From assembly GCF_049852125.1 (NCBI RefSeq), contig NZ_CP187532.1, positions 682,001 to 746,000 of the forward strand: DNA of 64,000 nucleotides, read 5' to 3'. This DNA comes from Senimuribacter sp049852125 (GTDB lineage: Bacteria; Bacillota; Clostridia; Peptostreptococcales; Anaerovoracaceae). The translations under genes were made by a program, and so were the position numbers. A model generated the notes under the pieces. That model was not told the DNA's origin. It did no database searches and saw only the letters and a program-made list of their open reading frames with translations. Position 1 is the stretch's first letter. Each line of letters begins with the position of its first letter. Below, piece after piece: positions 43,118 to 50,868 of the stretch.

Positions 43118-44332
43118 ATGGAAAAGAAGAGAAATGTAGGCGTTTTTCAATGTGAGAATGGAAATTGGGGATATCGTTATACTGTTGTGGTTGGTGGAGA
43201 AACTAGAGCAAAGAAAAAGGTAAAAGATGAAAATGGAATACCCTTTAAGACTGAAAAGCAGGCAATCAGAGCAAGGAATAGAGCAATCGCAGAGGAACAG
43301 TTAAATGCGAAGCGAAGGACTGTTATCAAAAGAAAAACTTTTTCTGATGTCTATAAGGAATACTGCGAAACTGGCAGAAGTGGGAAAGCCTATTCAACTA
43401 TCAGAAAGCAGGACAGCCTTTGGCGCAACCACTTGAAAGAACGCTTTGGCAAAAAGTATGTTGATGAAATTACTGTTGCAGAGATTACAGATTATTTGTC
43501 AATGCTTTATTATGAAGAGGGCAGAGCCTATGGTTATGTGGAAGGGCTTCTTAGATTCTTCTATTTAGTGTTTGGACAGGCGTATGCAAGAGATTATCTT
43601 GATATAGACACTTATAATAAACTCTGCGTCAATAAAGACACCAAAATTAAAATGCCGAAGATGAAAGTTGATGAGGAAACAGAGATTGTTATTTTCTCCA
43701 AAGAGGAACTAAAGAAACTTGATGGATATTTCAAAGGCACTAACGCAGAGACAGCCTATATGATTGGCAGGTACTGCGGCGTTCGCATCAATGAGTGTTA
43801 TGGTATTATGTGGTCTAATATTGACTTTGAAGAGGGAACTATCAGAATCGAAAGGCAAATGCAGTATCAGGAAGGGGTAATTAAATTAGTATCTCTGAAA
43901 ACCAGAAACGCAAAGAGAACGATTTACATGGCAAAACCTCTTCAAGAGTATCTGGAAAAGTTGTATTTTCAGAAGGAAGAATGGGAAGAAGAACTTGCAG
44001 ACCAGAGACAGCAAAATCAAATTTTTATTGAAGATGCCAATGGAAAGTTAGTTTCTTGTTTGGAACTTGTCAATACATTGCCTAACGGAAAAAGACAGTC
44101 TATCAATTCCATGAAGTATCATGCAAATAAGGTTAAGGAAAAATTGGGAATCCACTTCAAATATCATTATCTGCGCCATACCTATGGAACTGCCCTTGCA
44201 GATAAAAATACGCCACCTCATATTCTCTGCAATCAAATGGGACATGGTAATATCAATGTAACACAGCAATATTATGTGGCAGTGTCCAGAAGAGCAGTAG
44301 AAGTGCTGAAGCATAATCTGAAAGCAATTTAG
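43118..44332 (+). CDS. int: Phage-type tyrosine integrase
   Basis: 404 residues. The N-terminal 60 form an arm-binding AP2-like domain (GYRYTVVVGGETRAKKKVKDE); residues 72-175 are the SAM-like core-binding domain (TFSDVYKEYCETGRSGKAYST). The catalytic domain has Arg in YCGVRINECYGI (about 228), a Lys in the beta-hairpin (SLKTRNAKRTIYM), YHYLRHTYGTALAD (H-x-x-R) and MGHGNINVTQQYY with His and the Tyr nucleophile. All active-site residues are present. It starts behind AAGGAGG, next to attL; repeats in its 5' region may let it control its own expression. Confidence 0.95.
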   Translation: MEKKRNVGVFQCENGNWGYRYTVVVGGETRAKKKVKDENGIPFKTEKQAIRARNRAIAEEQLNAKRRTVIKRKTFSDVYKEYCETGRSGKAYSTIRKQDSLWRNHLKERFGKKYVDEITVAEITDYLSMLYYEEGRAYGYVEGLLRFFYLVFGQAYARDYLDIDTYNKLCVNKDTKIKMPKMKVDEETEIVIFSKEELKKLDGYFKGTNAETAYMIGRYCGVRINECYGIMWSNIDFEEGTIRIERQMQYQEGVIKLVSLKTRNAKRTIYMAKPLQEYLEKLYFQKEEWEEELADQRQQNQIFIEDANGKLVSCLELVNTLPNGKRQSINSMKYHANKVKEKLGIHFKYHYLRHTYGTALADKNTPPHILCNQMGHGNINVTQQYYVAVSRRAVEVLKHNLKAI

Positions 44333-44343
44333 GAGGTGGTAAA

Positions 44344-44535
44344 ATGTTAGACAAGCCAGAAATTTGTGTGGGACTTGAAGTGTATGGACATAGAACGATA
44401 CAAGAGTACCAATGGTTACTTGAGGATATAGACAATGAAATGGTGAGAGAAAATCTCCAAGCACTCATAAATTGTGTCTATAAAGATGGCGTGAAAGATG
44501 GGATAAAATTGTACAGACAGCTTGATACCAATTAA
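44344..44535 (+). CDS. Small protein downstream of the integrase
   Basis: 63 residues, acidic, mostly helical (TIQEYQWLLEDIDNEMVRENLQALI), no Cys and no obvious HTH. It starts 11 bp after the integrase behind GGAGGTGG and shares its terminator. Excision factors of tyrosine-recombinase elements are often encoded next to the integrase, but they are usually basic, so this is only a thought. Confidence 0.6.
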   Translation: MLDKPEICVGLEVYGHRTIQEYQWLLEDIDNEMVRENLQALINCVYKDGVKDGIKLYRQLDTN

Positions 44536-44546
44536 AGCAAAACAGT

Positions 44547-44577
44547 GAAGAGGGAAGAACTTTGAACTTCCCTCTTC
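44547..44577. terminator. Bidirectional terminator between the integrase unit and the WYL gene
   Basis: GAAGAGGGAAG and CTTCCCTCTTC are exact 11-bp arms around AACTTTGAA. Confidence 0.85.
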
Positions 44578-44622
44578 ATCAGAATAACAAATTGATACAT
44601 CTTTGAACATCTTGTTAAGAAG

Positions 44623-45671
44623 TCACTTGAAACTGTCAGTCAAATTATACAAATCTGCAAGTGACTGAATCCATCTCTTCATGCGTTGCGTCACATAGAG
44701 GGGAGAAAGCAACTTTGCGCCAGTTCCAAGGCTAAAAATCCATGAAAAAAATTCAGAAGAAACTTCTGTTTCATGGACGATATGGAAAGTGGTATCTGTT
44801 TCTTTGTCTATATGAACACTTCTGCCGAAGCGTTCATAAATGAGAGGAAGAAGGTCTTTGTCAAATTCCATAGAAATTTTTTCAGTTCTGATTTCTTCTA
44901 CAGAGTAATCATAGTCTAAAACTGCTTCTTTGACTGCCGCAGGCGCAGGCATAGGCGTACCTTCTGCGGTATGCCGCCAGAACTTATAATCGAGGATTTT
45001 ATTGACTTCAAAACAGAGAATATCTTCTTTTGTATAGCCTTTGATAGTCTTTTTACTGTAGCGAGGTTTTACTCTTTTACAGGCACAGAGATACCATTTG
45101 CCATTGAGAGAATAGGTATATAAAGGAAGAGCCTTAAACTCTGTATCTGTTCTTTGCAGATGGTCTTTCTTAAATGTGAAGTGAGGGTAGGTGAATTTGA
45201 CAATTTCCTGATTCTCTGCGGCGAGGTCTAAGGTTTTAAGAAGTGCTGAAACATCTTCATTTCTATTATCCTCTTCATAAGGGAGTGCTTTTAGAGCAAT
45301 TTCCTTTGCCTCATGGATACTGCAAAGATTTTCTTTTAAATCTTTGATAATGCGTCTTTTCTGCGTTGGTGGAAGAAAAGGGTTATCTTGAACGCTTTCT
45401 GCAATGGCTTTTAATCTTCAAATTGCAAATGGCGAGTTGCCAGAGAATATTTTCTGGGTTTTCCAAAGGTAGTATCATAATGAATACTTAAGGGATATTC
45501 TAATAACGCTAAATCAAGGTCAACAGTTTGGCGAGTAGAGTTGATTTCATAGTTCTGTTCAAGCTTTTCTAAAATCTGTCTTTTTGTCAGTCCATGGGTA
45601 TCGTCAGTGTAGCGTTGTAATATTTGATAGACTGCAAACAGTCTTGCTTTCTGGTAGTCTGATTTTGGCAT
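44623..45671 (-). pseudogene. WYL-domain transcriptional regulator, frameshifted
   Basis: The 5' part (45671-45411) encodes an N-terminal winged helix (KARLFAVYQILQRYTDDTHGL) and stops at TAA after RHLQFED. In another frame, open from there to 44623, the WYL part follows: KAIAESVQDNPFLPPTQKRR, LKTLDLAAENQEIVKFTY, ALPLYTYSLNGKWYLCAC and the C-terminal WCX-like segment. Restoring one T (GAT-TTA-AAA instead of GAT-TAA-AA) joins both into a regulator of about 348 residues. Such proteins sense nucleotides or DNA ends and often control defence or mobile elements. A sequencing error is the other explanation. Confidence 0.75.
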
Positions 45672-45673
45672 GG

Positions 45674-45931
45674 CTATTCCTCTTCATTCTTTGGTGCTAA
45701 TAAATCGTCATAGGAAGTTTCTAAAATATCTCTGATACCTTGCAGTTGCTGTGCTTGCAGGTGCTGAATCCCTCTTTCTATCTTTACTAAAGTTTCTCTT
45801 GTCATTTCAATCCCTTGTAGCTGAAGTCTGCGAACAAGTTCAGTTTGCCCTATACCTTTGGATTTTCTGATTCTGCGAATATTTTCGCCAATAGGAATAT
45901 ATGAATCCTGTTTAATTTTCTGTTCCATCAT
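45674..45931 (-). CDS. XRE-family helix-turn-helix regulator
   Basis: 85 residues. The HTH is IGENIRRIRKSKGIGQTELVRRLQL followed by EMTRETLVKIERGIQHLQAQQL (given in part), about residues 14-65. It is encoded 2 bp before the broken WYL gene and divergently from the cargo genes. Symmetric sites GGACTA-N4-TAGTCC upstream of it and of the cargo fit binding by such a dimer. Start ATG 45931 (ATG doublet) follows GAGGAG. Confidence 0.88.
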   Translation of the reverse strand: MMEQKIKQDSYIPIGENIRRIRKSKGIGQTELVRRLQLQGIEMTRETLVKIERGIQHLQAQQLQGIRDILETSYDDLLAPKNEEE

Positions 45932-45964
45932 AGTAACTCCTCTGTATAACCAAATAGAACTGAA

Positions 45965-46071
45965 ATTAGTCCGATTTCTATTGATTTTATACTGATGAGG
46001 TGTTACAATGGGACTAGAATTAGTCCTATTTGTTGAGCATCTGAATATTATGCAGGCAGCATAGGACTAAT
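45965..46071. promoter_or_regulatory. Three operator-like sites in the divergent control region
   Basis: TTAGTCC at 45966-45972, the full palindrome GGACTA-GAAT-TAGTCC at 46011-46026, and GGACTAAT at 46064-46071. A fourth full site lies at 46776-46791. Spacing of about 45-50 bp puts them across the intergenic region between the XRE gene and the 46259 gene. Confidence 0.65.
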
Positions 46072-46258
46072 ACGAAATATTTTGATAAGATAATAAAAAT
46101 AGCTTTTGCAGAAAGAGACAAAGAGTTGATTGGATAAATCTAAAAATTCTAAAATGAGAAGTAGATACCAGACTTTTTAGAAGTAGTGTGCTATTTATAT
46201 GTAGATGCGCTGAAATTGAAGGGAATTATAAAATAGCAATAAAAGGAGGATAATTTTG

Positions 46259-46720
46259 ATGGCAAATGTTCAACAACCACATGGAACAGTATTAGAAGGA
46301 ATTTTTAAGGGTGGATATATTTATTTTGATGCAGGGAAAAGAGTTTTTTATATAACAAGAAGCATTAGATATAGTGGTACAAGAGGGTTTCTTGGAAATA
46401 TATCCGAAATCAAAAGAGGTATGAATGAATTGAAGCAAGGACAAGATTACATTCCCAGTGATGTTGTGAAAGTTATATCTAAAGAGACTGTTGAACGATA
46501 TGAAGACATAGGCAGTTATAATAATTCAGTGCCCAATATGAACGCAGCAATTAAAGGATATACTACATTAGGGGCATTAGGAGGTGCATTAGGCGCTATG
46601 GCAGGAATGAAAACAGACTATGATATGGCAATATATTTTAAGAGTGGGGATAAAAGTCTAATTCGCCTAAACTCAACAGGAGCATATCAAGAATTGAAAA
46701 CAATACTATTTGATTTCTGA
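46259..46720 (+). CDS. Hypothetical cargo protein with Gly-rich hydrophobic segment
   Basis: 153 residues, unrecognised. A beta-rich first part (EGIFKGGYIYFDAGKRVFYI) and a Lys/Asp-containing middle are followed by a small-residue hydrophobic stretch (GYTTLGALGGALGAMAGM, about 98-115) as in many small membrane-associated proteins, then a strand-rich end. Start ATG 46259 is 10 bp after AGGAGG. First gene of element B's cargo; its promoter region has the XRE-type sites. Confidence 0.6.
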   Translation: MANVQQPHGTVLEGIFKGGYIYFDAGKRVFYITRSIRYSGTRGFLGNISEIKRGMNELKQGQDYIPSDVVKVISKETVERYEDIGSYNNSVPNMNAAIKGYTTLGALGGALGAMAGMKTDYDMAIYFKSGDKSLIRLNSTGAYQELKTILFDF

Positions 46721-46775
46721 CAAAATCAAGTATAAAGTATGGAAATTATTTGTGCTGAAATGAGATGTTGAAATG

Positions 46776-46791
46776 GGACTGATATTAGTCA
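46776..46791. promoter_or_regulatory. Fourth XRE-type operator
   Basis: GGACTG-ATAT-TAGTCA, one mismatch per arm to the palindrome at 46011-46026. It lies 53 bp before the next cargo gene and suggests that this gene group is controlled by the same repressor. Confidence 0.55.
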
Positions 46792-46843
46792 TCTTGAAGG
46801 GCACAAGCAAAAATATATAGAAAGGATTAGATGCATAACATAG

Positions 46844-47029
46844 ATGAAGTGTCGTAGGTGTTTTAATACAATGGGTACCAAAGGTTTGTCTTATCCTAAA
46901 AACTTTTATTGCCCAAATTGCTTTTGTGAAGCTAATGTTGATAGATATGGCAAAATTACTTGGTTTGATGAGAATGGGAGAGTGTTTTCTCCTAAAGCAG
47001 TTACGACAGAAGACAAGGAGAACTTATAA
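46844..47029 (+). CDS. Small zinc-ribbon protein
   Basis: 61 residues. Cys pairs CRRC (3-6) and CPNC (23-26), with FCEAN just after the second, form a likely zinc ribbon; the rest is charged. It ends where the lipoprotein gene starts (ATAATG overlap region). No ribosome-binding site of note. Function unknown. Confidence 0.55.
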   Translation: MKCRRCFNTMGTKGLSYPKNFYCPNCFCEANVDRYGKITWFDENGRVFSPKAVTTEDKENL

Positions 47030-47658
47030 TGAGAAATAAAAGAGGAATAAAAATAATTTGTTTACTAATGAGTATACTTTTAATTTCGTCTTGTGGTAAC
47101 AGGGAGCAAGAATCAATTCAAAATTCACAAATTGTTGAAGGTTGGGAAGGCACTTATGTTTTTGAAGGAAGTATGGGTCAAGAGATTATTCAGATTTATA
47201 AAGGGTATGATGAGGACTCATATACTATTGATTATGCATGGCTTACTTCAAATGGACTTAATGTTATGGATAGTGGAACAGTGAACTTAGATGAAGTAAA
47301 TGAAACTACATTCTCGACGCAAATGGAACACAATGATTATAGTTCATCAGAATTAAAAACATTTAATTTAGATGAAGATAATAACTTGGAAGCATATGAT
47401 GAAACTTTTGAGAAATTAAGTGTAGATGCTTGGGAAAATAAATGGTCTGTGGAAGATTTTTATAATTATAAAGAGAAAGCAGATTCATATATGTGGAAAG
47501 AAATGGATTACAGCGATATAGATGTGCGATATGAAACATATGCTAATGGAGAAAAAGGAATTAACTTCTTGTATTATTATGGATATGACAGAGATTCTGA
47601 AAGTATGGCAACCATTTATGTAGTAGATGGGGTCATAGAAGAAGTTTCTGGTGTATAA
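47029..47658 (+). CDS. Putative lipoprotein
   Basis: 209 residues. A lipoprotein signal peptide ends in LLISSC (Cys about 22), after IKIICLLMSIL. The mature part is acidic and rich in Tyr, Glu and Asp, with beta-type repeats such as SYTIDYAWLTSNG and VRYETYANGEKG. It should sit on the outer face of the membrane. Not recognised; starts directly at the end of the zinc-ribbon gene, so the two are coupled. Confidence 0.65.
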   Translation: MRNKRGIKIICLLMSILLISSCGNREQESIQNSQIVEGWEGTYVFEGSMGQEIIQIYKGYDEDSYTIDYAWLTSNGLNVMDSGTVNLDEVNETTFSTQMEHNDYSSSELKTFNLDEDNNLEAYDETFEKLSVDAWENKWSVEDFYNYKEKADSYMWKEMDYSDIDVRYETYANGEKGINFLYYYGYDRDSESMATIYVVDGVIEEVSGV

Positions 47659-47755
47659 AATTGGAATTTCGAGATTAGCGAAATGAAACCAAGATTTGTG
47701 GCAGGAGTATTATTTATAATTACAGATTTTTGAAAAGCGATAGAGAGGTAGTAAA

Positions 47756-47935
47756 ATGAGCGACGCAGTTGGAACTAAAGAAATGGCAGAGAGATGGGGA
47801 TATAGTCAAGCGACTATTAGCAAATGGTGTAGGGAAGGTCTTATTAAAGGTGCAGACCATGATGGAGATGGAAGTCCTTGGCATATTCCTAAAGATGCAG
47901 AATGTCCCAAAGTATTAAGAAATAAGGAGAAATAA
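47756..47935 (+). CDS. Short helix-turn-helix protein
   Basis: 59 residues. VGTKEMAERWGYSQATISKWCREGLIKGA (first half) has the form of a MerR/excisionase-type HTH, with 'TKEMAERWGYSQATISKWC' as helix-turn-helix and GSPWHIP as the wing. It starts at ATG 47756 behind AGAGAGG and ends one base before the next gene. It may be the excisionase of the element, or a regulator of the cargo. Confidence 0.65.
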   Translation: MSDAVGTKEMAERWGYSQATISKWCREGLIKGADHDGDGSPWHIPKDAECPKVLRNKEK

Positions 47936-47936
47936 A

Positions 47937-48512
47937 GTGAAAGTATGTAAAATGTGCTATAGTGGTATGCTTTTAGCCTATGGCTATGTACCTGATGAGA
48001 AAGGAAATAAATATCCATTATGTAAAACTTGTTTTGCTAAAGCGAATGAAATAGCTGCTCAAGGAAAAATTTACTTTTATGACCCTAAGGCTAAAAAAAT
48101 AGTAATTGTAAATAGAGAAGATGGTGAAATCAGAAAAAAATGTAATGTTTGTGGTCATATTTTTTGTTACACTAATATGGATGTATTGGCAAATAAAGAA
48201 AAAAATAGGACTGCAAAACTTTCAGCTGTAGCTGCCTTAGGTGGGACACTTGGCGGAAATACTACAACTGGTGCTGTTTATAATTCAAATGCACAAAATA
48301 GTTTGAATCAGATTATAGATTACAACAAATGCCCTAAATGTGGTTCTATTGATTTGAGAACTTTGAGTAAAGAGGAGTATCAGTTAGAAGTCAAAGGTAG
48401 TTCACCTACTTCACCAGTCGAAGAATTGAAAAAATACAAGGAATTGTTTGATGAGGAAATTATCACTCAAGAAGAATTTGAAATGAAGAAGAAACAACTG
48501 TTAGGACTATAA
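47937..48512 (+). CDS. Zinc-ribbon protein with C-terminal SHOCT-like domain
   Basis: 191 residues. Cys pairs: CKMCYSG near the start and CKTC at about 29-32; then CNVCGH with FC(Y)TN at about 69-78; then CPKCGS at about 131-136. A Gly/Ala-rich stretch (AAVAALGGTLGG, about 98-109) could touch membranes. The C-terminus (VEELKKYKELFDEEIITQEEFEMKKKQLLGL in outline, about 161-191) is the SHOCT motif. Such proteins are usually uncharacterised. GTG start 47937 behind AAGGAG. Confidence 0.65.
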   Translation: MKVCKMCYSGMLLAYGYVPDEKGNKYPLCKTCFAKANEIAAQGKIYFYDPKAKKIVIVNREDGEIRKKCNVCGHIFCYTNMDVLANKEKNRTAKLSAVAALGGTLGGNTTTGAVYNSNAQNSLNQIIDYNKCPKCGSIDLRTLSKEEYQLEVKGSSPTSPVEELKKYKELFDEEIITQEEFEMKKKQLLGL

Positions 48513-48523
48513 AATGTTTTATC

Positions 48524-48840
48524 CACATGGCGCACTGCTGTGTGGATTTTTTACTGCTCAAAATTTGACCCTCTTCAAATTTTGAATTTACAATAAATTC
48601 CATATATAATATATATAGAAAGTGAGAAAAGAAGAAACTTGCGGCAGGCGCAGTTTTACTGCAAAGGATTTTTCCTTGCAGTCTGCGCCAGAATTTCAGC
48701 AAGAAATTAGTAGAGGGTCAATCACCATACTTATACATATATATAGAAGTAATATTTAATAATGGATTACTCACAGCATGGCTGTTTTTAGATATATGTG
48801 AAGCGTTGGCAGTTGATTTTCTGTTGACGCTTCTTTTTTA
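48524..48840 (+). promoter_or_regulatory. Leader 2: attenuator-like region before the HTH gene
   Basis: Homologous to 40900-41225. In order: TCCACA/TGTGGA terminator (48526-48552), promoter TTGAAT (48582-48587) and TATAAT (48605-48610) 17 bp apart, a reading frame from TTG 48639 to 48710, inside which GGCGCAG...CTGCGCC with inner ACTGCAAaGGA/TCCTTGCAGT makes a strong stem, the stretch TATACATATATATAGAAGTAATA, an ACAGC-ATG-GCTGT hairpin with TTTTT, and the terminator GAAGCGT (48800-48806)/ACGCTTC (48827-48833) with T6. Confidence 0.65.
48639..48710 (+). CDS. Leader peptide starting RQAQF, 23 codons
   Basis: TTG start. The first residues (M)RQAQF match (M)RQAYF of leader 1, although the following bases differ, which hints at selection on the peptide. 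Most of the frame lies in a strong stem-loop. The ribosome-binding site is weak (GAGAAAAGAAG). Confidence 0.35.
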   Translation: MRQAQFYCKGFFLAVCARISARN

Positions 48841-48874
48841 TTCCCATCAACATTTTAGATAAAGGAGAAAATTT

Positions 48875-49429
48875 ATGACAACAAAAAATTATAAGCAGTC
48901 ATTTGTACTGTATGAAAGTGTATATGCACAGTTTGAGAGATTAGTAAAAGCAGAGAAAACAGAGGGCGCAAATCGCTATATTGACGCAGTTATGCAGTAT
49001 GGACTTTATGGAGTGGTTCCAGAAGAGAATGATGATGTATGGCTTTATGGTCTTGATAATGTTATGGCAAGCATTGATAGCGCAAAGTCGAACTACAGGA
49101 AGAAAATTGAAGTTCCAGAAGGAGAACTGTTGCAGTATTTGCGGCAAGGACTGACAAGAGAAAAAATCGCAGAGAAATTTAATTGTTCTGTAGATACAAT
49201 CAGAAGAAGAGTGAAAGAGTATGGTTTTGAGAATCTTCCACCAGAAGACTATTTTTTTGAGGAGGATACAGCAAATTGCGGCATGAAAGAAGAATGCAAT
49301 TATCATTCTCTTTCTCTTTTACCTTCTCATTCAGATTTACCTTATGATTCACAGGAGATTGAAGAGGTAACTGATGTTGAAATCGAAAAAGATGATGTAC
49401 TTGCGCTAAGCAAGAAGTTGGGATTTTAA
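48875..49429 (+). CDS. DUF6291-like protein with helix-turn-helix
   Basis: 184 residues. The first part (KQSFVLYESVYAQFERLVKA, RYIDAVMQYGLYGVVPEEN) resembles the domain found in phage- and plasmid-replication-linked proteins of Firmicutes (DUF6291). A second part holds a resolvase-type HTH: QYLRQGLTREKIAEKFNCSV followed by DTIRRRVKEYG (about residues 88-118). It may bind the element's origin or regulate replication. Its position behind leader 2 parallels the helicase behind leader 1. The ATG follows AAAGGAG. Confidence 0.6.
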   Translation: MTTKNYKQSFVLYESVYAQFERLVKAEKTEGANRYIDAVMQYGLYGVVPEENDDVWLYGLDNVMASIDSAKSNYRKKIEVPEGELLQYLRQGLTREKIAEKFNCSVDTIRRRVKEYGFENLPPEDYFFEEDTANCGMKEECNYHSLSLLPSHSDLPYDSQEIEEVTDVEIEKDDVLALSKKLGF

Positions 49430-49439
49430 GGAGGATACT

Positions 49440-49637
49440 ATGATTGGTACAGAAGCAAAGTTGGTTTTGAATGATATTAAACAGGACATCAATAGGATTT
49501 ACAGGAGCATAGTTTTTTTGGAAAACTTTTTTTACCTCACTTATGACGAGATTTTAGCGAAGATTGACAAAATGGAAGATTATCATGAATTGGCTGACTA
49601 TATTCGATTCTTCATTGATAAGGCTGAACTTCGATAG
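49440..49637 (+). CDS. Hypothetical protein, 65 residues
   Basis: Helical, with no recognised motif (TEAKLVLNDIKQDINRIYRS, then DEILAKIDKMEDYHELADYI). It starts 10 bp after the preceding gene behind AAGGAGG and belongs to the same transcript. Confidence 0.5.
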   Translation: MIGTEAKLVLNDIKQDINRIYRSIVFLENFFYLTYDEILAKIDKMEDYHELADYIRFFIDKAELR

Positions 49638-49742
49638 TTGGATTCATGAAACGACTGCCGCAGGGTAGGTGGGGTTTTACATGAGTAAAGTTTCTTTTTC
49701 CTAAAATCATCCCCCTCTGTTCAACAAAAGGAATACATTGTA

Positions 49743-49771
49743 TTGACATAGTACGAAAAAAGATGTACAAT
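49743..49771 (+). promoter_or_regulatory. Promoter of the toxin-antitoxin pair
   Basis: TTGACA (49743-49748) and TACAAT (49766-49771), 17-bp spacing: near consensus. AGTAC and GTAC within the spacer could be part of an autoregulatory operator. Confidence 0.75.
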
Positions 49772-49793
49772 AGTTTTGAAAGGAGTTGATAGT

Positions 49794-50060
49794 ATGGCTA
49801 CAGTTTCCATTAGAATGGACGATAATCTGAAAAGAGATGTTGAGAATGTATGTGATGAACTTGGGTTAAGTATGACTGCTGCATTTACTATTTTTGCCAA
49901 GAAACTCAGTAGAGAAAAGAGAATTCCTTTTGATGTTTCCATAGACCCATTCTACAACGATATGAATATGGCAGCTTTACATGAAAGCATTGAGCAGATG
50001 GCAAAAGGAAAGACTATTGCAAAATCTATGGAAGAATTAGAGGCAATGGCTGATGAGTAA
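49794..50060 (+). CDS. RelB/DinJ-family antitoxin
   Basis: 88 residues. The N-terminus VSIRMDDNLKRDVENVCDELGLSMTAAFTIFAKK in outline is the ribbon-helix-helix of DinJ/RelB proteins (about residues 3-40): a beta strand for DNA contact, then two helices with the GLSMTAAF turn. The C-terminal part wraps the toxin. Start ATG 49794, 8 bp after AGGAG. Overlaps the toxin gene by 8 bp. It should neutralise the toxin and repress the operon. Confidence 0.9.
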   Translation: MATVSIRMDDNLKRDVENVCDELGLSMTAAFTIFAKKLSREKRIPFDVSIDPFYNDMNMAALHESIEQMAKGKTIAKSMEELEAMADE

Positions 50061-50316
50061 AATCGTTTTTACAGAGAAAGCCTTTGAAGAATATCTTTAT
50101 TGGCAGTCGCAGGACAAGAAAACGCTGAAAAGAATCAATGCTTTGCTTAAAGATATAGGACGCAGTCCCTTTGAGGGTCTTGGTAAGCCAGAGGGGTTAA
50201 AAGGAAATTTAAGTGGTTATTGGAGTAGGCGCATTGATGAAGTAAATCGCTTGGTTTATCGCATTGTAGAGGGGGAAATTGAGGTCTATCAGTGTAAAGG
50301 TCATTATGGTAGTTGA
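50053..50316 (+). CDS. Txe/YoeB-family mRNA interferase toxin
   Basis: 87 residues of the RelE/YoeB fold: VFTEKAFEEYLYWQSQDKKTLKRIN start, the SPFEGLGKPEGLKGNLSGYWSRRID core (in part) with the catalytic Glu and Arg residues, HRLVYR-like NRLVYRIVEGEIEVYQCKGHYGS end with the terminal His and Tyr. YoeB cuts mRNA at the ribosome. The pair is of mixed type (DinJ-like antitoxin with YoeB-like toxin) and may stabilise the element. Confidence 0.9.
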   Translation: MSKIVFTEKAFEEYLYWQSQDKKTLKRINALLKDIGRSPFEGLGKPEGLKGNLSGYWSRRIDEVNRLVYRIVEGEIEVYQCKGHYGS

Positions 50317-50336
50317 ATCTATTTTGTAAATAAAGG

Positions 50337-50372
50337 AAAAGGTGTGGCTACCTGTTTGTAGTCATACCTTTT
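50337..50372. terminator. Bidirectional terminator after the toxin gene
   Basis: AAAAGGTGTGGCTAC pairs with GTAGTCATACCTTTT (two G-U pairs) around CTGTTT, followed by CTTTT. Confidence 0.8.
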
Positions 50373-50378
50373 CTTTTG

Positions 50379-50813
50379 CTATGCCGCAGACTTGCTTTCT
50401 TCTTCATAGGTAATGCCAGCGGCGGCGAGGTCATACATTGGAATGATGTCTCCTTTCTCATCGAATTCTGGAAGTTCATCATAAGTTGGGAATGTAGTAA
50501 TGAACCATCTATATACAAAGTTGTATGGCGCAGAGGTAGCCTTGGACAGTTCTCTGACTTCGGCGAACCTCTTCAAAAGAACAGTAGAATCCATTTGGCA
50601 GGTAATGTATTTTACCATTTTGTCATAGGTGATTTTGCTGTTCTTTTTTCTTGCCTTTGGCGCAGGAGTAACAATAGAGAATTCTGGAAGTTCACTCTGA
50701 AACTGTTTGTATAACTTGAATTCTTCTGAACCAAAGTCTTGCGCTTTTTCACTGAAAGCCTTTGTAATGGTGATAGTTTTTGTGGTGAAGTTGATTTCAT
50801 AATTCTTTCTCAT
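50379..50813 (-). CDS. Paralog 1 of a tandem pair of unrecognised element proteins
   Basis: 144 residues. Pattern: strand-rich start (NYEINFTTKTITITKAFSEKA), FGSEEFKLYKQFQSELPEFSIV, a basic middle (PKARKKNSKITYDKMVKYI), and a helical C-terminus with APYNFVYRWFITTFP. It resembles the gene at 50869-51270 throughout, most clearly in TITKAF/IEVSKAF, (Y/F)GSEEF, and the RWF...F end. No function known; similar small proteins occur in Firmicute mobile elements. Confidence 0.6.
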   Translation of the reverse strand: MRKNYEINFTTKTITITKAFSEKAQDFGSEEFKLYKQFQSELPEFSIVTPAPKARKKNSKITYDKMVKYITCQMDSTVLLKRFAEVRELSKATSAPYNFVYRWFITTFPTYDELPEFDEKGDIIPMYDLAAAGITYEEESKSAA

Positions 50814-50868
50814 AGTTTTCGTTCCTTTCGTTTTGACAGATGTTATTTGATGTTAAGTGATGATTGAT

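Noticed and set aside
45405..45420. Programmed frameshift in the WYL gene
   Set aside because: No slippery heptamer in the right phase before the TAA and no downstream structure was seen; a single-base loss is simpler.
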